This document shows, in pieces, positions 1 through 7,749 of a DNA stretch of 34,973 nt. The DNA lies in assembly GCA_002862805.1 (NCBI GenBank), contig PKEA01000091.1, positions 1 to 34,973 of the forward strand, read 5' to 3'. Numbering within the stretch: position 1 is the first letter of the stretch; each line of letters opens with the position of its first letter. This DNA comes from Flavobacteriaceae bacterium (GTDB lineage Bacteria; Bacteroidota; Bacteroidia; Flavobacteriales; Flavobacteriaceae). The position numbers were made by a program, and so were the translations under genes. The notes under the pieces were generated by a model, which saw nothing but the letters and a program-made list of their open reading frames with translations, was not told the origin of the DNA and did no database searches.

Positions 1-695
1 GGTTGTTTTTTTCGATCATTAATATCGCTTGGCTGTATGTTTTCGTAATAATTACCATCTAGTAATGTAAGTTGTAGTAAGTTAGAATCTTCTGTACTTC
101 CTAAAATTCCTTTTTTAGATTTAATTACAGTATTTGCACCAAACCCATAGTTGGTATTTTTAATATGCATTATTACCCCATCAAGTAACTCTCCATTATC
201 TCCTGATTTTTTATCAACTTTTATACTTATATTTCCTATAGTATTAAACTGTCCTTCAGCAATTGCCATTGCAGGTTTTTGTTGAATAATTGTTTTTCTT
301 AGGTTTAGAAAACGATATTGAGCATTTGGTATAACATTATTTGCAAAGACAAAAGTAACTAAACTTAGCAATACAATTGCTAATGAAAGCATTCTCATAG
401 CTCTATTTAATGAAATTCCTGCCGATTTCATTGCGGCAAATTCATAGTTTTCTGAAAAACTTCCAAAAGTCATAATTCCTGCTAATAATACCGAAAGCGG
501 TAAAACAAGTGGAACGATAGTAGGAGCGTAGAAGGATAGAAATTTAATAATTGTAAAAACATCTAAATCTTTCCCTGCCAAGTCGGCAATAAAAAGCCAT
601 ATACCTTGTAAAATGAAGATAAAAAAAAGGATTACAAATACCGTAGTAAATGTAATCATGTAAGATTTTAAAATGTACTTATCTAAAATTTTCAC
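1..695 (-). CDS. lptG: LptF/LptG-family lipopolysaccharide export permease, partial
   Basis: Inner-membrane permease of the Lpt machinery, which pulls LPS from the inner membrane and passes it to the periplasmic bridge. The frame was read directly on the minus strand and is open to the left edge, so the C-terminus is missing (about 231 codons present). The start is a GTG at 693-695, giving an N-terminus MKILDKYILKSYMITF, typical of the YjgP/YjgQ family, with the sequence TAAAAG just upstream. Transmembrane segments follow at about residues 15-35 and 50-75, then the family-like stretch FGSFSENYEFAAMKSAGIS. A periplasmic beta-rich part begins after about residue 125. Only 3 bases separate it from the upstream LolA-like gene, so the two are probably co-transcribed. 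LptG rather than LptF is likely from the N-terminus but not proven. Confidence 0.88.
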   Translation of the reverse strand, partial: MKILDKYILKSYMITFTTVFVILFFIFILQGIWLFIADLAGKDLDVFTIIKFLSFYAPTIVPLVLPLSVLLAGIMTFGSFSENYEFAAMKSAGISLNRAMRMLSLAIVLLSLVTFVFANNVIPNAQYRFLNLRKTIIQQKPAMAIAEGQFNTIGNISIKVDKKSGDNGELLDGVIMHIKNTNYGFGANTVIKSKKGILGSTEDSNLLQLTLLDGNYYENIQPSDINDRKKQ

Positions 696-698
696 CTT

Positions 699-1343
699 TT
701 AGTCTAATCTGTTGATGTAGTAATTAGGATACTTTGATTGTGTAAAGGTAAAATGATTTTTTGATAAAGGTTGGTTTGTTTTAAAAGAATTAACAGTTAA
801 TGTCGTTTTAGTACCGTTTTTACCTGATTCGATAAGGTTATAAATGTTTTTTGTTTGTACATCTATACCAATAAGAATTTCTTTACGCTGATCTTTAGAA
901 CTTATAGGAATTAATTTTACATACTGTATTTTTCTGCCTTTTACATTTTGTAAAATATCCCATGAATATTTGTATCCAGATTGAAAGAATGTTAACATTT
1001 TAGATGGTGTTACTGCATTTTCATCGCTATCATCAAACTTAGAAATGGTGATTTCTTCATCTTCAGGAACTATAGTGTAAACTTTCTTGCCATCAAATAT
1101 TTTAGTAACTCCCATAAAGTTTAAATTATATAAATTTCCTTTAAGGGCAACATTTCCTTTACTTTCTTGATTAATGTTTTCTTTTGGGTTATTCAAAGAA
1201 TACTTAAAATCGATTACAATATTGTTATATGTTTTTATTTTTGCTGAAACGTCATCTAACAAGTTTTTAGCTTTAGCTGAATTTTGAGCTTGTAATGAGA
1301 AAGTCGCTATTAAAAGAAAGAATATTTTAAAAAATTTGTTCAT
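699..1343 (-). CDS. LolA-like outer-membrane lipoprotein carrier protein
   Basis: Predicted periplasmic LolA-type carrier that ferries lipoproteins from the inner to the outer membrane. The 214-residue product starts with a signal peptide (about residues 1-19, cleavage after LQA). The mature part has the family pattern: an N-terminal helix (AKNLLDDVSAKIKTY), then beta strands with NIVIDFKYSL and a GNVALKGNLYNLNF segment, and later FDGKKVYTIVPEDEEI. The length suits the family. It lies between ftsK and lptG with 3-5 base gaps, all on the minus strand. This arrangement is common in flavobacteria and fits an envelope-assembly operon. The family assignment comes from pattern recognition of a divergent sequence. 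Confidence 0.8.
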   Translation of the reverse strand: MNKFFKIFFLLIATFSLQAQNSAKAKNLLDDVSAKIKTYNNIVIDFKYSLNNPKENINQESKGNVALKGNLYNLNFMGVTKIFDGKKVYTIVPEDEEITISKFDDSDENAVTPSKMLTFFQSGYKYSWDILQNVKGRKIQYVKLIPISSKDQRKEILIGIDVQTKNIYNLIESGKNGTKTTLTVNSFKTNQPLSKNHFTFTQSKYPNYYINRLD

Positions 1344-1348
1344 TTTGA

Positions 1349-3835
1349 TTAACTATTATTTTGTTCGTTATTTAAAAATTGTTCAAGAGCAACTAAATCA
1401 GGAATTAATACAGAACGAGCTTTACTTCCTTCAAAACCACCTACAATTCCGGCAGCTTCTAATTGATCAATAATTCGACCCGCTCTGTTGTAACCTAATT
1501 TTAGTTTTCTTTGTATTAAAGAAGCACTACCTTGTTGAGCTGTTACTATAACTTCTGCAGCTTCTCTAAACAGTGTATCCCTTTCGGAAATATTAATATC
1601 AAGAGTCGTGCCACTTTCCTCACCAACATACTCTGGTAAAAGATAAGCATCCGGATAAGCTTTTTGTCCTCCAATAAAGTCACAAACCTTTTCTACTTCT
1701 GGTGTATCGATAAATGCACATTGTACACGAACCATATCATTTCCATTAGTATACAGCATATCTCCACGACCAATTAATTGATCGGCTCCACCAGCATCTA
1801 AAATAGTTCTTGAATCTATTTTTGACATTACTCTAAATGCTATTCTGGCTGGAAAATTGGCTTTAATCATACCTGTAATTACATTTACAGATGGTCTTTG
1901 TGTTGCAATAATTAAGTGAATACCAATTGCACGAGCCAATTGAGCTAAACGAGCAATAGGAGTTTCTACTTCTTTGCCTGCAGTCATAATTAAATCGGCG
2001 AATTCATCAACGACTAAAACAATATAGGGTAAGAAACGGTGTCCATTTTCTGGATTTAATTTTCGTGTTTTAAACTTTTCATTGTATTCTTTAATGTTAC
2101 GAACCATTGCATCTTTTAATAAAGAGTAACGGTTATCCATTTCAATACATAATGAATTTAAAGTGTTGATTACCTTAGTGTTATCGGTGATAATTGCTTC
2201 TTCATTATCGGGTAGTTTAGCCAAATAATGACGTTCAATTTTATTAAAAAGTGTTAATTCTACTTTCTTTGGGTCAACCAAAACAAACTTGACTTCAGCT
2301 GGATGTTTTTTGTATAAAAGTGAAGCTAAGATAGCATTTAATCCAACCGATTTTCCTTGTCCGGTTGCTCCAGCCATTAAAAGGTGAGGCATTTTCGCTA
2401 AATCAACTACAAATGTTTCGTTTGAAATGGTTTTCCCTATAGCAATAGGTAACTCCATTTCTGCTTGTTGGAATTTTGGTGAAGAAATTACACTTTTCAT
2501 AGAAACCATCGTAGGATTACTATTGGGTACTTCAATACCAATCGTTCCTTTCCCTGGAATTGGGGCAATAATACGAATTCCTAATGCTGCAAGTGATAAT
2601 GCAATATCGTCTTCAAGGTTTTTAATTTTTGATATACGAATTCCAGCATCAGGTACAATCTCGTATAAAGTAACTGTTGGACCAACAGTTGCTTTGATTT
2701 GGGTGATACCAATACTGTAGTTTTTTAATGTACTTACAATTCGGTTTTTATTGTCTTCTAATTCTTCTTGATTAATTGTAATTCCGCCATTTGAATAGTC
2801 TTTTAATAATTCAATAGGTGGGAATTTGTAATTTGAAAGTTCTAAAGTTGGGTCAAATTCTCCAAAATCTTGAACTAATCGTGCAGCAATATTTTCTGTA
2901 ACGGATTCTTCTTCTTCAGTTTTTTCAATCACAAAATCATCAGTAGGTTCAATCTCTTGCTGAGTTTCCTCTTCTATTTTCTCTTTTAATTTTGGCTCTA
3001 GACTTAATTCAGAAGCGTTAGATATTGTTGGCTTTAAATCTTCTTTATTGATTTCAAATGAAGACGTTGGTTTCATTTCAATTTTTGAAATAGCTTCTTC
3101 ATCTTCTCTAATAATGAAATCGTCATCGCCAGTAGTAATATCTGTAGATGCAACAATATCAGGAGAAGGAGTAGAGTTATCTTCAAAACTTACATCTTGT
3201 AATAAGTCTTTTTGATCAATTTCGTCTTTTAATTCTTTACTTGGTCGTTCAAATGCTTCTTTAATTTTGTCTGGGGAGATTCTAATTTTAAAAACTAAAA
3301 AGAGTACTAATCCAAAAATAAGCAATAAAGCTGTTCCTGCTTTTCCTATATAATCTTGAATGAATAAATTCATTTCAAAGCCTATCGTTCCTGCTAATTC
3401 GGGTAAATAACTCCAGAAAAAACCAAAACTAATTGAAATTATGATGATTAAATATAAATCCCAAAAAAGCGTTTTCTTTAATTTAGATAAAGAAAGATCT
3501 AAAATTAAATATACACCAGCTAAAAATAAAACTCTAACAAATATAAATGAGGCTACACCAAAACCTTTGTAAATGAATAAATCCGATAAATAGGCTCCAA
3601 TTTTCCCTAACCAATTATCAACCTTTCGTTCTCTATTGAAAACTTCAAGAACTTGACTCTGATCATTATGTCCAGTTAAAAAGAACGATATAAATGACAA
3701 AAGCAAAGCCAAAGCAATAAGTGACAATAAAATTCCAATAGTGAATTTTTGTTGTCGTGAAAGCTTTTTTGGCAGACGATTTTCTTTATTTGAAGTATCG
3801 CTATTTTGAGTTTCTTTTTTACTTTTTTTGGTCAT
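1349..3835 (-). CDS. ftsK: FtsK/SpoIIIE-family DNA translocase
   Basis: Septum-anchored ATP-driven DNA pump that clears and decatenates chromosome termini during division. Within 828 residues: four transmembrane segments in the first ~185 residues; an acidic, low-complexity linker (about 190-320, rich in Glu, Asp, Ser, Thr); then the RecA-like motor. The Walker A motif GATGQGKS is at 489-496 and the Walker B segment ending VVDEFADL has its Asp at 610. The ~65-residue C-terminal region is a winged-helix gamma domain (ASLIQRKLKLGYNRAGRIIDQ), which reads polar KOPS-like sequences in homologues. A possible -7 box lies just upstream at 3854-3861, so it may have its own promoter in addition to readthrough from dgkA. 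The length is typical for Bacteroidota. Confidence 0.97.
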   Translation of the reverse strand: MTKKSKKETQNSDTSNKENRLPKKLSRQQKFTIGILLSLIALALLLSFISFFLTGHNDQSQVLEVFNRERKVDNWLGKIGAYLSDLFIYKGFGVASFIFVRVLFLAGVYLILDLSLSKLKKTLFWDLYLIIIISISFGFFWSYLPELAGTIGFEMNLFIQDYIGKAGTALLLIFGLVLFLVFKIRISPDKIKEAFERPSKELKDEIDQKDLLQDVSFEDNSTPSPDIVASTDITTGDDDFIIREDEEAISKIEMKPTSSFEINKEDLKPTISNASELSLEPKLKEKIEEETQQEIEPTDDFVIEKTEEEESVTENIAARLVQDFGEFDPTLELSNYKFPPIELLKDYSNGGITINQEELEDNKNRIVSTLKNYSIGITQIKATVGPTVTLYEIVPDAGIRISKIKNLEDDIALSLAALGIRIIAPIPGKGTIGIEVPNSNPTMVSMKSVISSPKFQQAEMELPIAIGKTISNETFVVDLAKMPHLLMAGATGQGKSVGLNAILASLLYKKHPAEVKFVLVDPKKVELTLFNKIERHYLAKLPDNEEAIITDNTKVINTLNSLCIEMDNRYSLLKDAMVRNIKEYNEKFKTRKLNPENGHRFLPYIVLVVDEFADLIMTAGKEVETPIARLAQLARAIGIHLIIATQRPSVNVITGMIKANFPARIAFRVMSKIDSRTILDAGGADQLIGRGDMLYTNGNDMVRVQCAFIDTPEVEKVCDFIGGQKAYPDAYLLPEYVGEESGTTLDINISERDTLFREAAEVIVTAQQGSASLIQRKLKLGYNRAGRIIDQLEAAGIVGGFEGSKARSVLIPDLVALEQFLNNEQNNS

Positions 3836-3853
3836 GAAATAAACACTAATTTA

Positions 3854-3861
3854 CAAAAATA
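3854..3861 (-). promoter_or_regulatory. Possible -7 box for ftsK (TATTTTTG)
   Basis: Read on the minus strand this is TATTTTTG, an exact match to the Bacteroidota -7 consensus TAnnTTTG, ending 18 bases before the ftsK ATG. It lies between the dgkA stop and ftsK. No clear TTG -33 element is visible, so this is a suggestion only. Confidence 0.35.
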
Positions 3862-3867
3862 GGGATT

Positions 3868-4242
3868 TTATGATAAATAAGGAATATAAATTATAGCAGC
3901 AATAATTATTGCCGTCATAGCAGCAAAGAAAACAGCTCCAGCAGCAATGTCTTTTATAAAACCTATTCTTTCATGATAATCAGGATGAATAAAATCGGCT
4001 ATTTTTTCTACTGCAGTGTTTAATCCTTCAATGCTTAGAACTAAACCAATAGCTAACGTTTGAAATAACCATTCTGTTTTGGTAATTTCAAAATAAAAAC
4101 CTGCAATTGTTATAAGAACACCGATTGATATTTGTGAAATGACACTATGTTCAGTGTTTGCTAATTTATAAGCTCCAAGAATAGCATATTTAAAACTTTT
4201 CATCCTTCCAGATAAAAAGCGTTCATCTTTTTCAAATTTCAT
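3868..4242 (-). CDS. dgkA: Diacylglycerol kinase family protein (DgkA type, membrane)
   Basis: Small integral-membrane kinase of the prokaryotic DgkA/undecaprenol kinase family, which recycles diacylglycerol (or phosphorylates undecaprenol) using ATP. The 124-residue protein has three transmembrane helices (about 34-52, 55-72, 96-121). It carries the family signature around residues 72-99: EGLNTAVEKIADFIHP, then KDIAAGAVFFAA with the conserved Glu, Asn, Lys-Asp and Ala-Gly-Ala-Val residues. It lies between tpx (4-base gap) and ftsK on the same strand. Sequence alone cannot decide between diacylglycerol and undecaprenol as substrate. Confidence 0.9.
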   Translation of the reverse strand: MKFEKDERFLSGRMKSFKYAILGAYKLANTEHSVISQISIGVLITIAGFYFEITKTEWLFQTLAIGLVLSIEGLNTAVEKIADFIHPDYHERIGFIKDIAAGAVFFAAMTAIIIAAIIYIPYLS

Positions 4243-4246
4243 ATTA

Positions 4247-4744
4247 TTATAATGCTTTTAAAGCAGCTTCATAATTTGGTTCGTCTGCAATTTCATTAAC
4301 TTGCTCAGCATGTTTTACCATTCCATTTTCATCTAAAACAATTACTACTCTAGAATGTAAACCAGCTAAAGGTCCGTCAGTAATTTCTAAGCCAAAATCT
4401 TTTCCAAATTTTCCTGTATTAAAATCAGATAAGTTAACTACGTTTTCTAATCCTTCAGCACCACAAAAACGTTTTTGAGCAAAAGGTAAATCACGAGAAA
4501 TACATAATACTTTAGTATTTTCTAATTCACCTGCTTTTTGGTTGAAATTTCTAACAGATGCAGCACAAGTTCCAGTATCAATACTTGGAAAAATATTTAA
4601 AACCACTTTACTTCCAGAGAAATCTGACAAAGTAGCCGTTGATAAATCGTTTTGAATTAAAGAAAAATCAGGTGATTTAGAACCAACTTTTGGTAATTCT
4701 CCTGATGTATGTATTGGATTTCCTCCTAATGTGATATTTGCCAT
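4247..4744 (-). CDS. tpx: Thiol peroxidase (atypical 2-Cys peroxiredoxin, Tpx)
   Basis: Reduces hydrogen and alkyl peroxides, using thioredoxin as reductant. The 165-residue length is normal. The peroxidatic cysteine is Cys60 in the motif [14 protein letters not shown], with the Thr of the Pro-x-x-x-Thr-x-x-Cys set at 57. The resolving cysteine is Cys94 (RFCGAEG), with the spacing usual for Tpx. The Arg of the catalytic set is in the later [13 protein letters not shown] segment. There is no signal peptide, so it is cytoplasmic. It is the first gene of the minus-strand run leading into dgkA and ftsK and is divergent from the fasciclin gene. Confidence 0.96.
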   Translation of the reverse strand: MANITLGGNPIHTSGELPKVGSKSPDFSLIQNDLSTATLSDFSGSKVVLNIFPSIDTGTCAASVRNFNQKAGELENTKVLCISRDLPFAQKRFCGAEGLENVVNLSDFNTGKFGKDFGLEITDGPLAGLHSRVVIVLDENGMVKHAEQVNEIADEPNYEAALKAL

Positions 4745-4766
4745 AATATAATTATTTTTTGAACCT

Positions 4767-4774
4767 CAAAAGTA
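4767..4774 (-). promoter_or_regulatory. Likely -7 box for tpx (TACTTTTG)
   Basis: On the minus strand the sequence is TACTTTTG, an exact TAnnTTTG match, ending 22 bases before the tpx ATG inside the 144-base divergent gap between tpx and the fasciclin gene. No TTG was found at the expected -33 distance. Confidence 0.45.
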
Positions 4775-4888
4775 ATAAATATAAATTGAAAGACCTTAAT
4801 ATATTACTTGATATAAATTTTTTATTCCTTTTTTAAAACCAAAAGAAAAGTTCTCTCGTAAATGACTATATAACTTAAAAATAAATTT

Positions 4889-5458
4889 ATGAAATCAATT
4901 AACAAAATTAATGTTGCTCTTTTAGCTTTTTCTTTATTTTTTGGAATTACCGCTATGGCTCAAAAAATGGAAAAAACTGTTGAAGTAGGAGGAGCACCTA
5001 TGTATCCAAGTAAAAACATAGTTGAAAATGCAGTAAATTCTAAAGATCATACTACTCTTGTAGCAGCTGTAAAAACTGCAGGTTTAGTTGATGTGTTAAT
5101 GTCTGAAGGTCCATTTACCGTTTTTGCCCCAACAAATGCCGCGTTTGATAAATTACCAGCAGGAACAGTTGAAACTTTATTAAAACCAGAAAATTTAAAA
5201 ACACTGCAAACCATTTTAACCTATCATGTAGTTGCGGGAAAAATGAATAAAAGTGATATTTTAATGACTATTAAAAAGGGAAAAGGAAAAGCAATGATGA
5301 CAACTGTAAGTGGTGGAACTCTAACAGTTTGGATGAAAGGAAAAGATTTATATATAACAGATGAAAACGGTAATAGTTCAATGATAACAATTACTGATGT
5401 TAACCAGAAAAACGGAGTTATCCATGTTGTGGATACTGTTGTTTTGCCAAAGTCATAA
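4889..5458 (+). CDS. Secreted fasciclin-domain protein
   Basis: Exported protein with one fasciclin (FAS1) domain, a fold used for adhesion or matrix binding. Residues 1-24 form a signal peptide (cleavage near MAQ). The FAS1 domain spans about residues 45-187. It shows the H1-like motif GPFTVFAPTNAAFDKLP, then LKTLQTILTYHVVAGK and the closing NGVIHVVDTVVLPK. There is no lipobox and no T9SS tail, so a periplasmic location or release by another route is likely. It is monocistronic, divergent from tpx and followed by a strong hairpin terminator. The specific ligand is unknown. Confidence 0.93.
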   Translation: MKSINKINVALLAFSLFFGITAMAQKMEKTVEVGGAPMYPSKNIVENAVNSKDHTTLVAAVKTAGLVDVLMSEGPFTVFAPTNAAFDKLPAGTVETLLKPENLKTLQTILTYHVVAGKMNKSDILMTIKKGKGKAMMTTVSGGTLTVWMKGKDLYITDENGNSSMITITDVNQKNGVIHVVDTVVLPKS

Positions 5459-5484
5459 TTGGTGTTTAGTTTGTTTAGTTTGAG

Positions 5485-5515
5485 AATCTCCATTGAAAAA
5501 TGGAGATTTTTTTAT
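5485..5515 (+). terminator. Rho-independent terminator after the fasciclin gene
   Basis: A 10-bp perfect stem, AATCTCCATT/AATGGAGATT, closes a GAAA loop and is followed by a run of T. It lies 26 bases after the fasciclin stop codon. The hairpin also ends the converging hydrolase transcript region, although the T-run favours the plus strand. Confidence 0.88.
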
Positions 5516-6156
5516 TTAGTACTTTCTAACCAATTTTTAAAATCATAAAAATTCTGAGGAGCAACACCGTGACCAATAGGATATTCTTTATACATAACCT
5601 CTAAGCCTAAATTTTGTAAAAAAGGTTCTGCTTTTCTTGCCCAATCAACTGGTATTACTTGATCTACAGTTCCGTGAGAAACAAAGAATTTTAAATTACT
5701 AAGGTCTTTAGATTTAAAATTTTCAGCAATAATTTTTTCATTTAAATAACCACTTAATGCTACAACTCTTGAGATTCTTTCAGGATACGATAGGGCAGTT
5801 GCATAACTTAAGATAGCACCTTGACTGAAGCCAATTAAATTTACATTTGTTGCATCTATTGGATATTTAGCAATTAACTCATCAATAAATTGAATGATTA
5901 AATCTCTTGATTCCATTGCTTGTGCATCGTCAGAAAATTTATTTTCATCTGCATCAAAGTGAATTGCATACCAAGCATGTCCGTAAGGTTGTAAATCATA
6001 AGGCGCCCTTACGGAAACCACATAATATTCATCGGGTAATTCGCTTGCGAAAGAAAATAAATCTTCTTCGTTACTTCCATAACCGTGTAATAATAGTAAT
6101 AACGGATTTTTCTCTTGTTTTATTTTTGGTTCTCTAACGAGGTAAGTAAGATTCAT
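5512..6156 (-). CDS. Alpha/beta hydrolase (phospholipase/carboxylesterase family)
   Basis: Cytoplasmic serine hydrolase of the YpfH/carboxylesterase-2 family; the substrate is not predictable. With the start at 6156 (residue 1 Met, NLTYLVREP) it has 214 residues, the usual size. The oxyanion region is LLLHGYGSNE. The nucleophile is Ser111 in GFSQGA. A later Asp (VDQVIPVDW) and His (PIGHGV) complete the triad. The frame is open further upstream to 6204, but that would run 38 bases into the preceding gene and add a lysine-rich stretch without family similarity, so the internal Met is preferred. It is probably co-transcribed with the DUF4870-like gene. Confidence 0.88.
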   Translation of the reverse strand: MNLTYLVREPKIKQEKNPLLLLLHGYGSNEEDLFSFASELPDEYYVVSVRAPYDLQPYGHAWYAIHFDADENKFSDDAQAMESRDLIIQFIDELIAKYPIDATNVNLIGFSQGAILSYATALSYPERISRVVALSGYLNEKIIAENFKSKDLSNLKFFVSHGTVDQVIPVDWARKAEPFLQNLGLEVMYKEYPIGHGVAPQNFYDFKNWLESTK

Positions 6157-6166
6157 TTTTTTATTT

Positions 6167-6493
6167 TTATAAATTTTTAAATGTTTTTTGGTAAAATTCT
6201 CCAACTAAAGGAACCATTCTTTTTTCACCACTTAAAGCGCCTAAAAAGCCATAGATCCAAAGAATAAAAATAAATACCCAAAATGCAGAAGAAACCATCC
6301 AACTATCAAAATATCCGATAGGATAACCCAATAAGAAGAAAGTTAAAAAAATGCCTAATGCTTGTCGAATATGAAAACTTGCAAATTCACTTCTGTTTTC
6401 TTCTTGATTCATAAAAATGGCCACTATACTTCCAATAATTGTAAAATAGCTAACTATCGCAGTCGTTTTTCCTTTTTCAATATCGTTTTGCAT
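6167..6493 (-). CDS. DUF4870/Tic20-like small membrane protein
   Basis: A 108-residue integral membrane protein of unknown function. Three or four hydrophobic segments can be seen (about 13-29, 46-63, 68-88). The pattern SEFASFHIRQALGIF followed by a glycine- and tryptophan-containing helix (FILWIYGFLGALSGEKR) matches the DUF4870/Tic20-like family. It lies 2 bases after the dihydroorotase-like gene and 10 bases before the hydrolase on the same strand. No catalytic residues are evident. The family assignment is moderately sure; a function is not assigned. Confidence 0.75.
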   Translation of the reverse strand: MQNDIEKGKTTAIVSYFTIIGSIVAIFMNQEENRSEFASFHIRQALGIFLTFFLLGYPIGYFDSWMVSSAFWVFIFILWIYGFLGALSGEKRMVPLVGEFYQKTFKNL

Positions 6494-6495
6494 GC

Positions 6496-7749
6496 TTATA
6501 AAATTAAAGTATTGTTATTATAAATCCCTAAGGCTTTTCCTTTCATAGTTTGACCTAAAAAAGCTGAGTTTTTAGATTTTGACAATATGTTTTCTTTGGT
6601 AAAAGTCCAATTGCTTTTTATGTTGAACAAACTTAAATTAGCCGTTGAACCAACTTCTATTGAGTTTTCTTCTATTCCAAAAATAGATTTTACTGAAGTC
6701 AATTTTTCAATGATAACTTCTAGTGGAAGAACCGTTTGCAAAGTACCAAAAGCACTTTCAAGCCCAATTGTTCCATCTTTTGCTAAATCAAATTCTAATT
6801 TTTTATGTTCTATGTCTAACGGATTATGGTCAGATGTGATGCAATCTATCGTTCCGTCAATTACAGCATTGATTAAAGCTTTTCTTGTTGCTTCATCGCG
6901 TAAAGGTGGCGCTACTTTATAACGAGAATCAAAACCTTCTAATTTTTCATCCGTTAAGATTAATTGATGCACAGCTACACTACAAGTAACCTGTAACCCT
7001 TTCGCTTTCGCTTCTTTAATTAATTCAATCGATTTTATAGTTGAAATGGTAGGAATGTGCATTTTTCCACCAGTATATTCTAACAGAAATAAATTTCTAG
7101 CAATGTGCAATTCTTCGGCTAATGTTGGAATTCCTTTTAAACCTAATTTGGTTGAAACAGGTCCTTCATGTACAATTCCTTTTCCTTTAATTGAATTATC
7201 TAAACAGTAACTTATTACCAATCCGTCAAAATCTTGTACATATTGCAAGGCTATCTTTTGAATGTTGGCATTTTGAATCGCTTTGTTATAATCTCCAAAA
7301 GCAATTGCACCTGCGTTTTTCATGTCAAATAATTCCGCCAAATCATTTCCTTCGCTTCCCATGGTTAAAGCTCCAATTGGATACAAATCGGTAGCGTTGT
7401 TTTTAGCTTTATCCAATACAAATCGTATTTGAGATTGGTTGTCAATTACAGGAAAACTATTTGGTTGTAAAGCTACCGCAGTAAATCCGCTTTTTGCTGC
7501 TACTTTTAATCCGTTTGTAATGGTTTCTCTGTCTTCATAACCTGGTTCTCCAAAAGAAACCGAACTGTCCATCCAACCTTGAGAAACATGTAAATCATCT
7601 TCCATAATTTCGATAAAATCAGCATCAGAAGTTAGGTTTTTACCTATTTCAATGATTTTTCCATCTTGAATTTTAATATCAAGAATTTGCTTATGAAAAG
7701 CGCTTTTTGGATCAATAATTGTGGCGTTTTTTAAAACAATATTTGTCAT
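6496..7749 (-). CDS. Dihydroorotase-like protein lacking catalytic histidines
   Basis: Homologue of class I dihydroorotase (cyclic amidohydrolase fold, 417 residues, normal length). It has DHOase landmarks: GEPGYEDRETITNG, VALQPNSFPVIDN and SDHNPLD. Residue by residue, the metal site is degraded. The His-x-His after strand 1 is Ser63-Val-Ser65, the following Arg is Gly67, the His of HAED is Tyr181 (SYCLDN) and the His of HIAHVST is Thr234 (HIPTIST). Asp153 and Asp307 remain. Enzymes need these histidines for two zinc ions, so this copy is probably not a dihydroorotase. It may resemble the inactive PyrC-prime partner of aspartate transcarbamoylase, but that is inference. Its ATG overlaps the stop of the BatA-type gene upstream (ATGA). 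Confidence 0.85.
   Translation of the reverse strand: MTNIVLKNATIIDPKSAFHKQILDIKIQDGKIIEIGKNLTSDADFIEIMEDDLHVSQGWMDSSVSFGEPGYEDRETITNGLKVAAKSGFTAVALQPNSFPVIDNQSQIRFVLDKAKNNATDLYPIGALTMGSEGNDLAELFDMKNAGAIAFGDYNKAIQNANIQKIALQYVQDFDGLVISYCLDNSIKGKGIVHEGPVSTKLGLKGIPTLAEELHIARNLFLLEYTGGKMHIPTISTIKSIELIKEAKAKGLQVTCSVAVHQLILTDEKLEGFDSRYKVAPPLRDEATRKALINAVIDGTIDCITSDHNPLDIEHKKLEFDLAKDGTIGLESAFGTLQTVLPLEVIIEKLTSVKSIFGIEENSIEVGSTANLSLFNIKSNWTFTKENILSKSKNSAFLGQTMKGKALGIYNNNTLIL

Noticed and set aside
2427..2720. Open frame of 97 codons on the plus strand inside ftsK
   Set aside because: It lies antisense to the conserved ATPase domain, has no start context and no family pattern. It is a shadow frame.
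6157..6204. Longer N-terminus for the alpha/beta hydrolase
   Set aside because: It would overlap the DUF4870-like gene by 38 bases and adds a lysine-rich stretch that does not fit the family start. The Met at 6156 is better.
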